Assembly: GCA_014584315.1 (NCBI GenBank)
Contig: JACTNA010000011.1
Coordinates: 1-54,873 of the forward strand
DNA: 54,873 bases
Source of the DNA: Planctomycetota bacterium
GTDB taxonomy: Bacteria > Planctomycetota > Phycisphaerae > Phycisphaerales > UBA1924
Direction: 5' to 3'
Shown: positions 17,637 to 25,629 of the stretch, piece by piece
Layout of the letters: every line of letters starts with the position of its first letter
How positions within the stretch are numbered: the first letter of the stretch is position 1
Position numbers and translations under genes: made by a program
Notes under the pieces: model-generated
Databases searched by the model: none
What the model saw: the letters and a program-made list of their open reading frames with translations, nothing else
What the model was told of the DNA's origin: nothing

Positions 17637-19364
17637 TCAGTCCGGTCGCCAGCGCTGGGCGATAGGCCTGCGCCGCCCCGTCCCGAACGCGACGGACGTG
17701 ATCTTGATGCCGGTGGCGAGTTGCCGGCGCTTGTACTCGTTGGCGTCGATCATGCCGACGACGCGGCGGACGGTCTCGGCGTCGAAGCCGGTCTCGGCCT
17801 CGACGCGGGCCGGCGACTCGTGCCGCTCGACGTAACGCGCAACGATCTCGTCCAGCACGTCGTAGGGGGGCAGGGTGTCCTGGTCGCGCTGGTCCGGGGC
17901 GAGTTCCGCGCTCGGCGCCTTGGCGATGCTCGCCTCGGGCACGGGCGGTCTGGCGAAGCCGGCCGCGCGTGGGTTGGCGTTCATCCAGCGTGCGATGTCG
18001 TAGACGAGTCGCTTGGTCACGTCCGCCAGCACCGCGAGGCCGCCGTTCATGTCGCCGTAGAGGGTGCAGTAGCCGACGGCGAGTTCGCTCTTGTTGCCGG
18101 TGGTGAGGACGAGCGCGCCCGTGCGGTTGCTGAGGGCCATGAGCGTGGTGCCGCGGGCGCGCGACTGGAGGTTCTGCTCGGCAACGTCGGGAAGCCGCTC
18201 GCCCAGCGCGCGCTCGCCGAGTTCGCGCAGGGCGGGGTCGAGCGAGGCGCGGAAGCCGTCGAAGGCCGGCCCGATGGGCACAGTAAGGAGGCGGATGCCG
18301 AGGCGTTCGGCCAGGTCGTGGGCGTCGCGGATCGAGCCTTCGGAGGAGTACTTCCCGGGCATGGCGACGCCGAGTGCATTGTCCGGTCCGAGAGCGGCGA
18401 CGGCGATGCAGGCGGTGACGGCCGAGTCGATGCCGCCCGAGAGGCCGATGATGGCGCGGGCGTGCCCCGTCTTGCGGACGTAGTCGCGCGTCCCGAGGAC
18501 GAGGGCGCGGAACGCCTGCTCTGGCTCCGGCGAGGCCAGGAGTGGGTCTACCGGCTCGCCCCCCCCCGAGTGCGCGTCGCCGGGCGCGGCGGGCAGGTCC
18601 GCGAAGACGATCGACTCCTCGAAGCCCGAGCCGAAGGCGACGGGGCGGCCGCGCGGGTCGTAGACGGCGGCGTGCCCGTCGAAGACGAGGTCGTCGTTGC
18701 CGCCGACCTGGTTCACGGCCGCGAGCCAGACGCCGTGCCTCGTCGCGTGCTTGCGGAGGATCGCGCGGTGCTTCGCGCCCTTCCCGAGGACGAACGGGCT
18801 TGCGGACGGATTGACGAGCAGGTCCATGCCCGCGTGGGCGAGCGCCCCGACGGGATCGGGGTCGTTGGCGTAGCGCGACGCGAAGCCCGCGTCCTCGCCC
18901 TTCCACAAGTCCTCGCAGACGCTCAGCCCGACGCGCCACGGACCGACTCGGACAACCACGGCGCGGTCGCCCGGCTCGAAGTAGCGGTCCTCGTCGAAGA
19001 CGTCGTAGGTGGGCAGGAGGCGTTTGTCGTGGTAGTCGAGATAGCGGCCGTCGGCGTAGACGAGCAGGCTGTTCGCGGTCCCGTGATGGGGGCGTTCCTG
19101 GTCGACGGGGAGCGGGCAGCCGAAGACGACGGTCAGGCCCGCGGTGTGGCGTTCGCCGAGGCGCTTGGCCGCGCGGACGCACGTCGGCACGAACCCCTCG
19201 CAGAGGAGCAGGTCGCGGGGGGGGTATCCGCAGACGGCCAGTTCGGGAAAGACGACGAGGCCTGCCCCGCCGCGCCGCGCACGATCGATGAATCCCGCCA
19301 TGCGCTCGGCGTTGGCGTCGATGTCGCCGACAGTGGGATTGAACTGGACAAGGGCGAGGCGCAT
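17637..19364 (-). CDS. nadE: Glutamine-dependent NAD+ synthetase
   Basis: The enzyme converts deamido-NAD, ATP and glutamine to NAD+. The N-terminal half is a nitrilase-fold glutaminase with the full triad: Glu41 (VFPELAVCGYPPRD), Lys114 (YHDKRLLPTYDVFDE) and Cys150 (GLSVCEDLW). The C-terminal half is the synthetase, with the ATP-pyrophosphatase loop LSGGIDSAVT at about 308-317 and the conserved TGNKSELAVGYCTLYGD. Its 575 residues are the usual length for the two-domain form. It stands alone between the PEP-CTERM gene and the flippase-like gene on the same strand, separated from the latter by 70 bases. Confidence 0.95.
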   Translation of the reverse strand: MRLALVQFNPTVGDIDANAERMAGFIDRARRGGAGLVVFPELAVCGYPPRDLLLCEGFVPTCVRAAKRLGERHTAGLTVVFGCPLPVDQERPHHGTANSLLVYADGRYLDYHDKRLLPTYDVFDEDRYFEPGDRAVVVRVGPWRVGLSVCEDLWKGEDAGFASRYANDPDPVGALAHAGMDLLVNPSASPFVLGKGAKHRAILRKHATRHGVWLAAVNQVGGNDDLVFDGHAAVYDPRGRPVAFGSGFEESIVFADLPAAPGDAHSGGGEPVDPLLASPEPEQAFRALVLGTRDYVRKTGHARAIIGLSGGIDSAVTACIAVAALGPDNALGVAMPGKYSSEGSIRDAHDLAERLGIRLLTVPIGPAFDGFRASLDPALRELGERALGERLPDVAEQNLQSRARGTTLMALSNRTGALVLTTGNKSELAVGYCTLYGDMNGGLAVLADVTKRLVYDIARWMNANPRAAGFARPPVPEASIAKAPSAELAPDQRDQDTLPPYDVLDEIVARYVERHESPARVEAETGFDAETVRRVVGMIDANEYKRRQLATGIKITSVAFGTGRRRPIAQRWRPD

Positions 19365-19434
19365 GGTGGAGGAATCGTATGGGTGAGCCGTGGGGGTGTG
19401 GGGACTCGGCGCAGGCGGGGCGCCTGTGCCACCG

Positions 19435-20463
19435 TCACTCGTACGCCGCTCGATTCTCGCTTTTCCGCCTCAGCCAGATCACGGCCCACGCCGCCCCGCC
19501 CAGCAGGACGACCGACTCGGTCCCGGTGATGAAAAGGGTCACGACGACGAGCGGGTGGGTGGCGGCGTCGCTCCCGCCCGCCAGGCCGAGGGCTGCGGCC
19601 AGCCAGACGGTCCCGGCCTCGCGTGTGCCGAGCATCCCGAACGGGGACACGACCGAGATGAGGAAGTACGACGAGGCCACGAGCGCGGCGTGGTCCCAGG
19701 GCAGGCCCACGCCGAGGATCGACGCGGCGAGGACGAAGCGGGCGGTCTGCACGGCGACGTCCGCCAGCCGCACGCCGACGCCGACCGCGACGGCCCCCGG
19801 GTCGGCGAGCATGGTGACGCCCGCGTGCAACTGGGCGAAGCGTTCGCTGCGCAGAGCGCGACGGAGCGGGCCGACGGCGAGCGGGTCGAGGACGGCGTGC
19901 AGGCGCGCCAGGCCGCGCTCGCTGGCGAACGGGCGCGCGAGCGCGACCAGGCCTCCCCCCGCGGCGACCGGTCCGATCAGCGCGACGGCCCACCAGACGC
20001 CGTCCACGCTCTGGCGCCAGAGGCTCGCCGCCACCAGCGGCGCGAGCGCGACGACCATCACGCCGAGGACCGCGCCGAACCATCCGCCGATCGTCAGCAG
20101 GGGAACGCGGTCGCGGCGGTTGTGAACGACGACGCGACTGAGCGCGCTCAGTTTGAAGGGCAGGTAGTTCAGGAAGGTGGCGAGGGCGTTGGTCGCGATG
20201 ACATCGGAGGCGTGCAGTCGGCGCGCGGGCAGCAACGCGCACCAGAACGCGACGCCGTTGAGCGCGACCGAGGCCGCCGAAAGCCCGAGCAGCGCGGCGA
20301 CGGACCACGCGGGCGCATCGCCCAGCCTCGAGAGCTGCTCGCGGTTCTCGGGCGAGAGTGCCGCCCGCACGCACCACCCGAGCAGCGCGAGAGCGCCGAC
20401 GAACCCGATGCCCTGCAGCACGAGCCGCAGGTATGGTCGGTGCCGGGGCCTGTCGGGGTTCAC
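19435..20463 (-). CDS. Flippase-like membrane protein (lysylphosphatidylglycerol synthase TM/UPF0104 type)
   Basis: It starts with GTG inside the stop of the upstream gene (GTGA, 20460-20463), giving 342 residues. About seven or eight hydrophobic helices are spread along the chain. Motifs such as ATNALATFLNYLPFKLSALS (about 90-110) and SSYFLISVVSPFGMLGTREA (about 263-282) resemble the conserved 'N-x(4)-PxxxG' and 'GxREA' parts of the UPF0104/LPG-synthase membrane domain. Such proteins are often encoded with glycosyltransferases and are suggested to move lipid-linked substrates across the membrane. Coupling to the GT-C gene just upstream supports that reading. A precise substrate is not deducible. 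Confidence 0.65.
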   Translation of the reverse strand: MNPDRPRHRPYLRLVLQGIGFVGALALLGWCVRAALSPENREQLSRLGDAPAWSVAALLGLSAASVALNGVAFWCALLPARRLHASDVIATNALATFLNYLPFKLSALSRVVVHNRRDRVPLLTIGGWFGAVLGVMVVALAPLVAASLWRQSVDGVWWAVALIGPVAAGGGLVALARPFASERGLARLHAVLDPLAVGPLRRALRSERFAQLHAGVTMLADPGAVAVGVGVRLADVAVQTARFVLAASILGVGLPWDHAALVASSYFLISVVSPFGMLGTREAGTVWLAAALGLAGGSDAATHPLVVVTLFITGTESVVLLGGAAWAVIWLRRKSENRAAYE

Positions 20464-22613
20464 GGCGCAGCCTCCGGGAGCGCATAGAGCGCGCGCCCTT
20501 CGCCGGGCCACGCACGCACCGGGACGGCGGCCGCGTCGAGCCACCGGGCGACGCGTTCGGGCGTCACGCGCGGGTCCGCGTACCCGCTCCGTCTGAGGCG
20601 CTCGAGTTCGGTGAAACAGACGAGCACGGCGTCGATGCCTCGGCCCCGCAGCGCCTCGGACCACGCGGCAGGATCTTCCGGTGTGCCGTCGATGGCCTCG
20701 CCGAGCGGCCAGCGGTCCCAGGTCGTGTTGTAGACCACCCGCCCGGTGTAGTAGAAGGGCGTCGCCTCGCCGAGCAGGTACACGGTCGCCCCGGAGGACG
20801 CTCGCCGGTTGAGGAAGCCGAGCGAGCCGGCGTCGGCGTCGTCGGGCGAAGGCGGGGGAACCGCGAAGTAGTCCGTGCCCACGGGGAGGAGGAGGCCCGG
20901 GCTTGACGACCGCTGCGCGGCATAGACGCTGATCGTCAGTCCGCTCTGAACCAGCGCTCCGATCGCGCCGACGGCGAGAGCCGCGCGCCGAACCCCCGCG
21001 CCGCGATCGGCCAGCCCGCACAGCCCGAGGCCGATGAGAACCGCGCCGGGGGCCAGCATCGGCATCAGGAACCGCGACTGGAGGTGGGTCGCGAACATCC
21101 AGGCGAGGAGTTGGGCGGCCAGCCCTCCGCCAAGGACGATCGCGCCGAGTCGCGCACGCCCGACCAGCCCGGCCGCCCCCGCCGCCGCCAGCAGCGGGAA
21201 GAACACGCCCCACTGCGCGTGCATCATGCCGCGGTGTCGGGGGCCTGCGGGGTCGGACTCGTCGCGGAGCACGAGCAGCCGAAGGCGGTCGGCCAGCGAG
21301 CCATCGAACGCGTGGGCGGCGGCGTACCGCGTCACCTGCTCGTCGGTCCAGTGTCCCGATCCGAAGACCGCGGTGAGGAACGGGAAGACCGGGTTGCCGC
21401 CGTGAACAGCGTTGCGAACGAGCCAGGGTGCGAGCAGCGCCAACCCCGCCGCCGCGCCGAGCAACGCGGAGCGCACCCACTGGCTCGGAGGCGTCGTGAC
21501 GAGGAGCACCAGGGCCACGACGGGAGTGGCGAACAGCAGAGCCGTCGGCTTCACGCCGCAGGCAGCCCCCACCAGCGCGCCCGCGAGCACCCACCGGCGG
21601 GGAGCGGCCAGCCCCCGGTCGAGCGCGGCGATCATCGCGGCCGCGGTGAGGGCCACCACGCCCATCTCGTTGTACGCGAGCGAGCCGGCGACAACGGTCC
21701 AGGGGGTCGCCAGCACGATGGCGCCCACAAGCCCCGCGCAGGCGGCGTACGCGGGGCGCCGCTCGTGCGCGTCGTCCCCCGCGTGCATCCAGCGGTCGGC
21801 GGCAGCGAGCGTCGCCCGTGCGACCAGCCACGCCGCGCACACCGCCAGGCCGGCGTGGAGCATCTGGCACGAGAGTGTGCGCCAGCCGTCGGCCGCGAGC
21901 AGGCCGCCCGGCGCGCCGTCGCCCGTCGGTGGGGGCGCGCCGGTCATCGCGGCCAAGTGGAGATACGCGGCCTCGACGTACCCCGGGAGGTACGAGTAGA
22001 CGTTGTGGTCGAGAGGGCGGAGCGCGCCGAGTGCGAGCCACTCCTGCGGCAACTGGAGGTGGTAACTCAGCACGTCGTAGCCGCCGAACTCCGAGGCCCA
22101 AAGCCAGCCCGGCGGCAAGCACGACGCCACGACGAGGACGGCGGCGGCGGGCGCGGCGGCGAGCCACGCGCCACCGCGAGTCTGGTTCGAGGCTCGCCGG
22201 CCCGCCCGAGCGGCTTGCGCCCACCGCTCGCAGGCGAGCGCGACCCCGACGACGCACACGCCCAGGCCGAGGGCGACGCCGACCCCGCCTCGAAGCAGGC
22301 CCGCGACGCCGAGCAGGTGGCTGATGGTGAGCATGATGGCGAGGCCGGCGCCGAACTGGAGCGGAGCGGCGAAGGTCGCGCCGTGCCAGAGTCGGGCGGC
22401 GAGCCGCCCAAGGCCGTGCGCGCCCAGCAGGTAGAGCGCGGCGGGCCAGGCGGAGCCTGCCTTGAAGATGACGGCGCCGAGCGCACCCGAGGCCCCCGCC
22501 GGCGAACCGATCGACGCGACCGCGGCGAGGAGCATGACCCCGCCGCACGCGCCGAGCGCGAGCGTCCAGGCTCGTGCGCCGGTGGGCGATCGACTGGCGT
22601 CGGCGGAGTCCAT
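20460..22613 (-). CDS. GT-C-fold polytopic glycosyltransferase-like protein, 717 aa
   Basis: The protein has a dozen or so hydrophobic helices. An early extracytoplasmic loop (ASEFGGYDVLSYHLQLPQEW, about residue 180) is followed by DHNVYSYLPGYVEAAYLHL, as in PMT/ArnT-like GT-C enzymes that use polyprenyl-phosphate sugars and carry an acidic residue in the first loop. The last 130 residues form a soluble domain (VLVCFTELERLRRSGYADPR). The ATG at 22611-22613 was preferred over one 14 codons upstream because it gives a normal short cytosolic start. It overlaps the flippase-like gene downstream and is divergent from the Fur-like gene at 22690, with a 76-base shared control region. The acceptor (protein, lipid or polymer) is unknown. 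Confidence 0.65.
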   Translation of the reverse strand: MDSADASRSPTGARAWTLALGACGGVMLLAAVASIGSPAGASGALGAVIFKAGSAWPAALYLLGAHGLGRLAARLWHGATFAAPLQFGAGLAIMLTISHLLGVAGLLRGGVGVALGLGVCVVGVALACERWAQAARAGRRASNQTRGGAWLAAAPAAAVLVVASCLPPGWLWASEFGGYDVLSYHLQLPQEWLALGALRPLDHNVYSYLPGYVEAAYLHLAAMTGAPPPTGDGAPGGLLAADGWRTLSCQMLHAGLAVCAAWLVARATLAAADRWMHAGDDAHERRPAYAACAGLVGAIVLATPWTVVAGSLAYNEMGVVALTAAAMIAALDRGLAAPRRWVLAGALVGAACGVKPTALLFATPVVALVLLVTTPPSQWVRSALLGAAAGLALLAPWLVRNAVHGGNPVFPFLTAVFGSGHWTDEQVTRYAAAHAFDGSLADRLRLLVLRDESDPAGPRHRGMMHAQWGVFFPLLAAAGAAGLVGRARLGAIVLGGGLAAQLLAWMFATHLQSRFLMPMLAPGAVLIGLGLCGLADRGAGVRRAALAVGAIGALVQSGLTISVYAAQRSSSPGLLLPVGTDYFAVPPPSPDDADAGSLGFLNRRASSGATVYLLGEATPFYYTGRVVYNTTWDRWPLGEAIDGTPEDPAAWSEALRGRGIDAVLVCFTELERLRRSGYADPRVTPERVARWLDAAAVPVRAWPGEGRALYALPEAAP

Positions 22614-22689
22614 CCGCCGCGAGTGTACGGCAAGGCGGGCGCACGGGCGTTGCACCCGCGGGCGCGTGGCGTTGCCCTATGATCGTGGC

Positions 22690-23157
22690 GTGGAACTGCG
22701 CCCCGCGGCAACCCTGCACGACGACGAGTTGAGCATCGTCGAGCCTCTGTGCGCGGTCTTTCGGCGCAAACTGAAGTCCGAGGGGCTGAAGTACACGCCG
22801 GAGCGGGCGCAGGTGCTGGACACGATCATCCGCTTCGACGGGCTGTTCGAGGCCGAGCGGCTTCTGGACGAGGTCCGCCGCAGCGGGTTCCGGGTGTCGA
22901 AGGCGACGGTCTACCGCACGCTGAAACTGCTCCAGGAGGCCGGGATCATCCAGCGCGTGCTCTCCGGAGACGACCAGGCGCACTACCAGATGGTCTACGG
23001 CTCGCGTCCGAACGACCTGCTGGTGCGGGTCGATACGGGCGAGGTGGTGCGGATCGACGTGCCGGAACTGATCGCGATCCGGGACCGCGTGTGCCGGCAG
23101 CACGGGCTGGAGCCACGCGGGCACAGGCTGCACGTCTACGCCGCCCCGAAGGAGTGA
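22690..23157 (+). CDS. Fur-fold transcriptional regulator lacking canonical metal ligands
   Basis: The first half is a Fur winged helix: EGLKYTPERAQVLDTII and recognition helix VSKATVYRTLKLLQEAG (about 69-85). The second half is the Fur dimer fold, ending EIARQ-like (LIAIRDRVCRQHGLEPRGHRLHVYA). In place of the usual HHHDHLICxxCG it has YGSRPNDLLVRVDTG (103-117): the His-Asp-His cluster and the CxxC pair are gone, and the helix-4 histidine is also missing (GLFEAERLL). His98 and His145 remain. The start is taken as GTG at 22690, giving 155 aa, a usual Fur length. It may therefore bind DNA constitutively or sense something other than Fe, Zn or peroxide. Confidence 0.8.
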   Translation: MELRPAATLHDDELSIVEPLCAVFRRKLKSEGLKYTPERAQVLDTIIRFDGLFEAERLLDEVRRSGFRVSKATVYRTLKLLQEAGIIQRVLSGDDQAHYQMVYGSRPNDLLVRVDTGEVVRIDVPELIAIRDRVCRQHGLEPRGHRLHVYAAPKE

Positions 23158-23205
23158 GCGGGGCCGGGTCCCTCCCACGGAGGAGCGTCCGGCCGCGATC
23201 GTGCC

Positions 23206-24459
23206 TCACGCGGCGGCATCCGGGCAGACGAGGGCCTCCGGGCCGAGGGTCTGGATCGTGAGCCGCCCGAGCGACCGGCGCGACAGGTACTCGTTGACGG
23301 TGTCGACCGTGAGGCGGTCGATCTCGGCGGCCATCTCGGCGAGGCTCCTGGCTCGCCCGAGTTTGTGATAGTCGGTGGCCAGCGCGCCCGCCCGCGCGGC
23401 CGTGGACTCGCCGGAGAAGATCAGCCGCGACTTCATGCCCACGATCGCACGGTCGAACTCCTCGCGGGTGACGCGGCCATCGGGGGTGTTGATGCGCTGC
23501 ATCTCGGCGAGCAGGACTTCGAGGGACCGCTGGGCGCGGTCGGGCATCGTGCCGACATAGGCCGAGACGATGCCGTGGTCGCGGGCGGGCGAGTATCCCG
23601 CGCTCACGGAGTAGCAGAGGCCCCGCTTCTCGCGCACCTCGGTGAAGAGCCGCGAGGACATGCCGGCGGAAAGGACCGCGTTCACGACGCGCTCCGCGAT
23701 CGAGTTCGCGTCGCGTTCCGGGGGGGCATCGTGGGCGACAATGACCTGCACCTGGGCGCTCTCGTCCGGCTCGTGGGCGTAGCCGCGCGAGGGAGTGGCG
23801 CCGAGCACAGGCTCGGGCGTCGTGCCGGTCCACCCGGCGAGGAGGGCGTCGAGGGCGCGTGCCGCGGCGTCGGCATCGACCGCCCCGGCGAGCGCGAGAA
23901 TGGAGCGACCCGGGCGAGCGAGCGCACGCCACGATTCGGCGATGTCCTCGATGGTGCAGGCGGCCAGCCCTTGCTCCGTCCCGAGACCGGATCGGTTGAT
24001 CGGGACCGGCAGGTGCCGGGACTTGGCAAGGATCGACGCACGCTCGCCGGGATCGTCCCGGAGGCTGTCGAGCGACTGGAGGGCGAGGTCGCGGACCGGT
24101 TCGAGCGCGGCGGCCTCGAACCGCGGGCTCCGGACCATCGCGACGATCAGCGGGAGCGCATCCGCGAGGCGATCGCCCAGAAGCGTCGCCGAGACGGTCT
24201 GGTAGTACGTGCCGACCGAGGTGGATCGGTTGACGCCGAGACGGTCGAAGGCGTCCGCCTGCTCGCGCGATCCGAGGTCGCCCGCACCGCGGAGGAGCAG
24301 TTCCGAGACGAGCGTGGACCGCCCCTCGAGGTGGGCCGGATCGGTGGCGGACCCGGCGGGCACGAGCCACGAGAGCGCGGCCGACCGGACGCCGGGAATG
24401 GCCTCCACGATCAACGGCATGCCGCAGGCGAGGGTCCGGGTCGTAATGGAAGCCGTCAT
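23206..24459 (-). CDS. M16-family peptidase homologue, probably inactive subunit
   Basis: Two M16 (insulinase/pitrilysin) repeats are recognisable: the N-terminal LACGMPLIVEAIPGVRSAAL and the C-terminal region with SSRLFTEVREKRGLCYSVSA (about 270-290), the Arg/Tyr substrate-binding motif. The zinc motif HxxEH with its downstream Glu should lie near residue 45-60, but the sequence there is AHLEGRSTLVSELLLRGA, with no HxxEH. Paired M16 proteins commonly consist of an active HxxEH subunit and an R/Y subunit, and this gene looks like the second. No active partner is adjacent. Length (417 aa) is normal. An 800-base non-coding region lies upstream. Confidence 0.75.
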   Translation of the reverse strand: MTASITTRTLACGMPLIVEAIPGVRSAALSWLVPAGSATDPAHLEGRSTLVSELLLRGAGDLGSREQADAFDRLGVNRSTSVGTYYQTVSATLLGDRLADALPLIVAMVRSPRFEAAALEPVRDLALQSLDSLRDDPGERASILAKSRHLPVPINRSGLGTEQGLAACTIEDIAESWRALARPGRSILALAGAVDADAAARALDALLAGWTGTTPEPVLGATPSRGYAHEPDESAQVQVIVAHDAPPERDANSIAERVVNAVLSAGMSSRLFTEVREKRGLCYSVSAGYSPARDHGIVSAYVGTMPDRAQRSLEVLLAEMQRINTPDGRVTREEFDRAIVGMKSRLIFSGESTAARAGALATDYHKLGRARSLAEMAAEIDRLTVDTVNEYLSRRSLGRLTIQTLGPEALVCPDAAA

Positions 24460-25262
24460 GGAGGTGTCCTCGTTCGATTCGCGCGTGCCGGAGTTGGCGG
24501 GTCGGCGTGCCGCGATGAGCGGGCAGTCTAGCGGAACCGGGCGGGGGCGAGAGGTCAGCGCACTGGCCGCGGACGCCGTTCTGACGCGATCGTGCGGGGA
24601 ACCCGCGTCCTACTGCGTCGATCCTGCTGCGATCCGCCCGTGTGACGGCGGTTCGTGCGAGTCGGTGATGGGACGTGCTTGACAGCGCGTGCTCGGAGTC
24701 GGCATGAGCGTGCGCACGCGCGCTCGGTCGTGCGTCGATGGTTCGCGGACGATGCGTCGATGACGGTCGGTGAGTTGCACGCCGAAACGCCGTCGAGTGG
24801 CACGAAGCGTGGTCCGGCGCGAGTTGTCCACGGGTGCGCGCGAAAATTTTCGCGGCCATTCGGATCGACGGTCCGACCCGCGCGGGGTGCACGATCGCGG
24901 CGCTCTGCGCGCGCTCTCGACACGCGGAATTGTGCGAGAAAACAAGCGTAAAGCCGCGTGTCGCTCGGCGCGCCGCCGGACGATCGGTCCGAACCCGCGG
25001 GGGATCACGCGGCGCCGGTCGGCGGCCGCAAAGCGCGGAAAGTCGCGCCCGAGGACTTGCAAAGCGCTTGACAGCCCGTCACACTACCGCGACTCGGCGT
25101 GGATGCGTGTGTGGTGCGCGCTCCGTGGTGGAATGGCTGGGCCGCGACTCAAGCACGCCGGGTGAGCGGCCCGATACAAGGACGAACGTCGATCAGGAGT
25201 GTGTGGCGCTTCGAACGAGACAGAAGCAACTCCACGATTCGACCCGTACCGAGGAGGCCCAC
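24460..25262 (+). other. Long non-coding region with palindrome, upstream of the H1-like gene
   Basis: No credible gene is seen here on either strand: open frames are present but Arg/Ser-rich, lack ribosome sites and contradict each other. The region contains a perfect 16-base palindrome at 24839-24854, one DnaA-box-like TTGTCCACG at 24824-24832, and two TTGACA hexamers (24679 and 25069) without convincing -10 partners. It presumably holds the divergent promoters of the M16 and H1-like genes. Confidence 0.5.
24839..24854. repeat. Perfect 16-base palindrome CGCGAAAATTTTCGCG
   Basis: The sequence is self-complementary over all 16 bases, with an eight-base A/T core in an otherwise GC-rich region. 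Its form suits a dimeric regulator site. It lies about 380 bases upstream of the M16 gene start and 410 bases upstream of the H1-like gene. Confidence 0.6.
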
Positions 25263-25445
25263 ATGGCCAAGAAGAAAGCTGCACGGAAGAAAGCGACCCG
25301 GAAGAAGGCGACTCGCCGCAAGGCCGGGAAGAAGAAGGCCGCCAAGAAGGGCGGCCGCCGCAAGAAGGCCTCGAAGAAGGCCGCCAAGAAGGGCGGACGC
25401 CGCAAGAAGGCCCGCCGCAAGAAGGCGGCCGCTGCCGCGATGTGA
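25263..25445 (+). CDS. Histone-H1-like Lys/Arg/Ala-rich protein, 60 aa
   Basis: The 60 residues are almost only Lys, Arg and Ala (with a few Thr, Gly, Ser), like the C-terminal tail of histone H1 and the bacterial H1 homologues (chlamydial Hc1, AlgP-type tails). Such proteins bind and compact DNA non-specifically. A 14-residue unit, KKAAKKGGRRKKAS, is repeated in tandem (residues 24-37 and 38-51). The start MAKKKAARKK is preceded by GAGGAGG with suitable spacing. A clear terminator follows at 25541-25576. Homologues differ in length through repeat number, so strain variation is likely here. Confidence 0.8.
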   Translation: MAKKKAARKKATRKKATRRKAGKKKAAKKGGRRKKASKKAAKKGGRRKKARRKKAAAAAM

Positions 25446-25540
25446 TCCCTCGGGGCTCGCGCCGTTCGGGCCCCACGAGGATCGAACCCTCTCAGCCGGG
25501 TGAGTGTTCGCCCGGCCCGTACGGAGCGCCACCAATCGCC

Positions 25541-25576
25541 GCGGGATCGGGTTCGCCCGGTCCCGCGTGCTTTTTT
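25541..25576 (+). terminator. Rho-independent terminator after the H1-like gene
   Basis: GCGGGATCGG pairs with CCGGTCCCGC (one G-T pair) around a GTTCGC loop, and TTTTTT follows at 25571-25576. It separates the H1-like gene from the next gene pair. Confidence 0.85.
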
Positions 25577-25629
25577 GCACCGGCCCACCCCGCTGGCACG
25601 CACGCCGCCGCTCGCGGACAATCCTCTCC

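Noticed and set aside
19435..23178. A 1,247-codon minus-strand frame through the GT-C and Fur genes
   Set aside because: Only its end (19435-20463) is protein-like, as the flippase-like gene; the remainder is a shifted frame of the GT-C gene.
24824..24832. DnaA-box-like TTGTCCACG, possible origin of replication
   Set aside because: Only one such site is seen, with no cluster, no DUE-like AT-rich run and no dnaA or dnaN nearby.
24655..25062. Several open frames of 90-150 codons on both strands in the gene-free region
   Set aside because: They are Arg/Ser/Pro-rich, overlap each other on opposite strands, have no ribosome sites and no recognisable domains; this is typical of chance open frames in GC-rich DNA.
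24679..25074. TTGACA hexamers at 24679 and 25069 as promoters of the H1-like gene
   Set aside because: Neither has a recognisable -10 at 15-19 bases, and both lie far from the start at 25263.
25085..25160. Possible tRNA gene upstream of the H1-like gene
   Set aside because: No acceptor pairing, no TTCGAAT-type T loop and no anticodon arm could be drawn.
25446..25500. Inverted repeat just after the H1-like stop as the terminator
   Set aside because: The pairing is gapped and has no T run; the stem with TTTTTT at 25541-25576 is clearly better.
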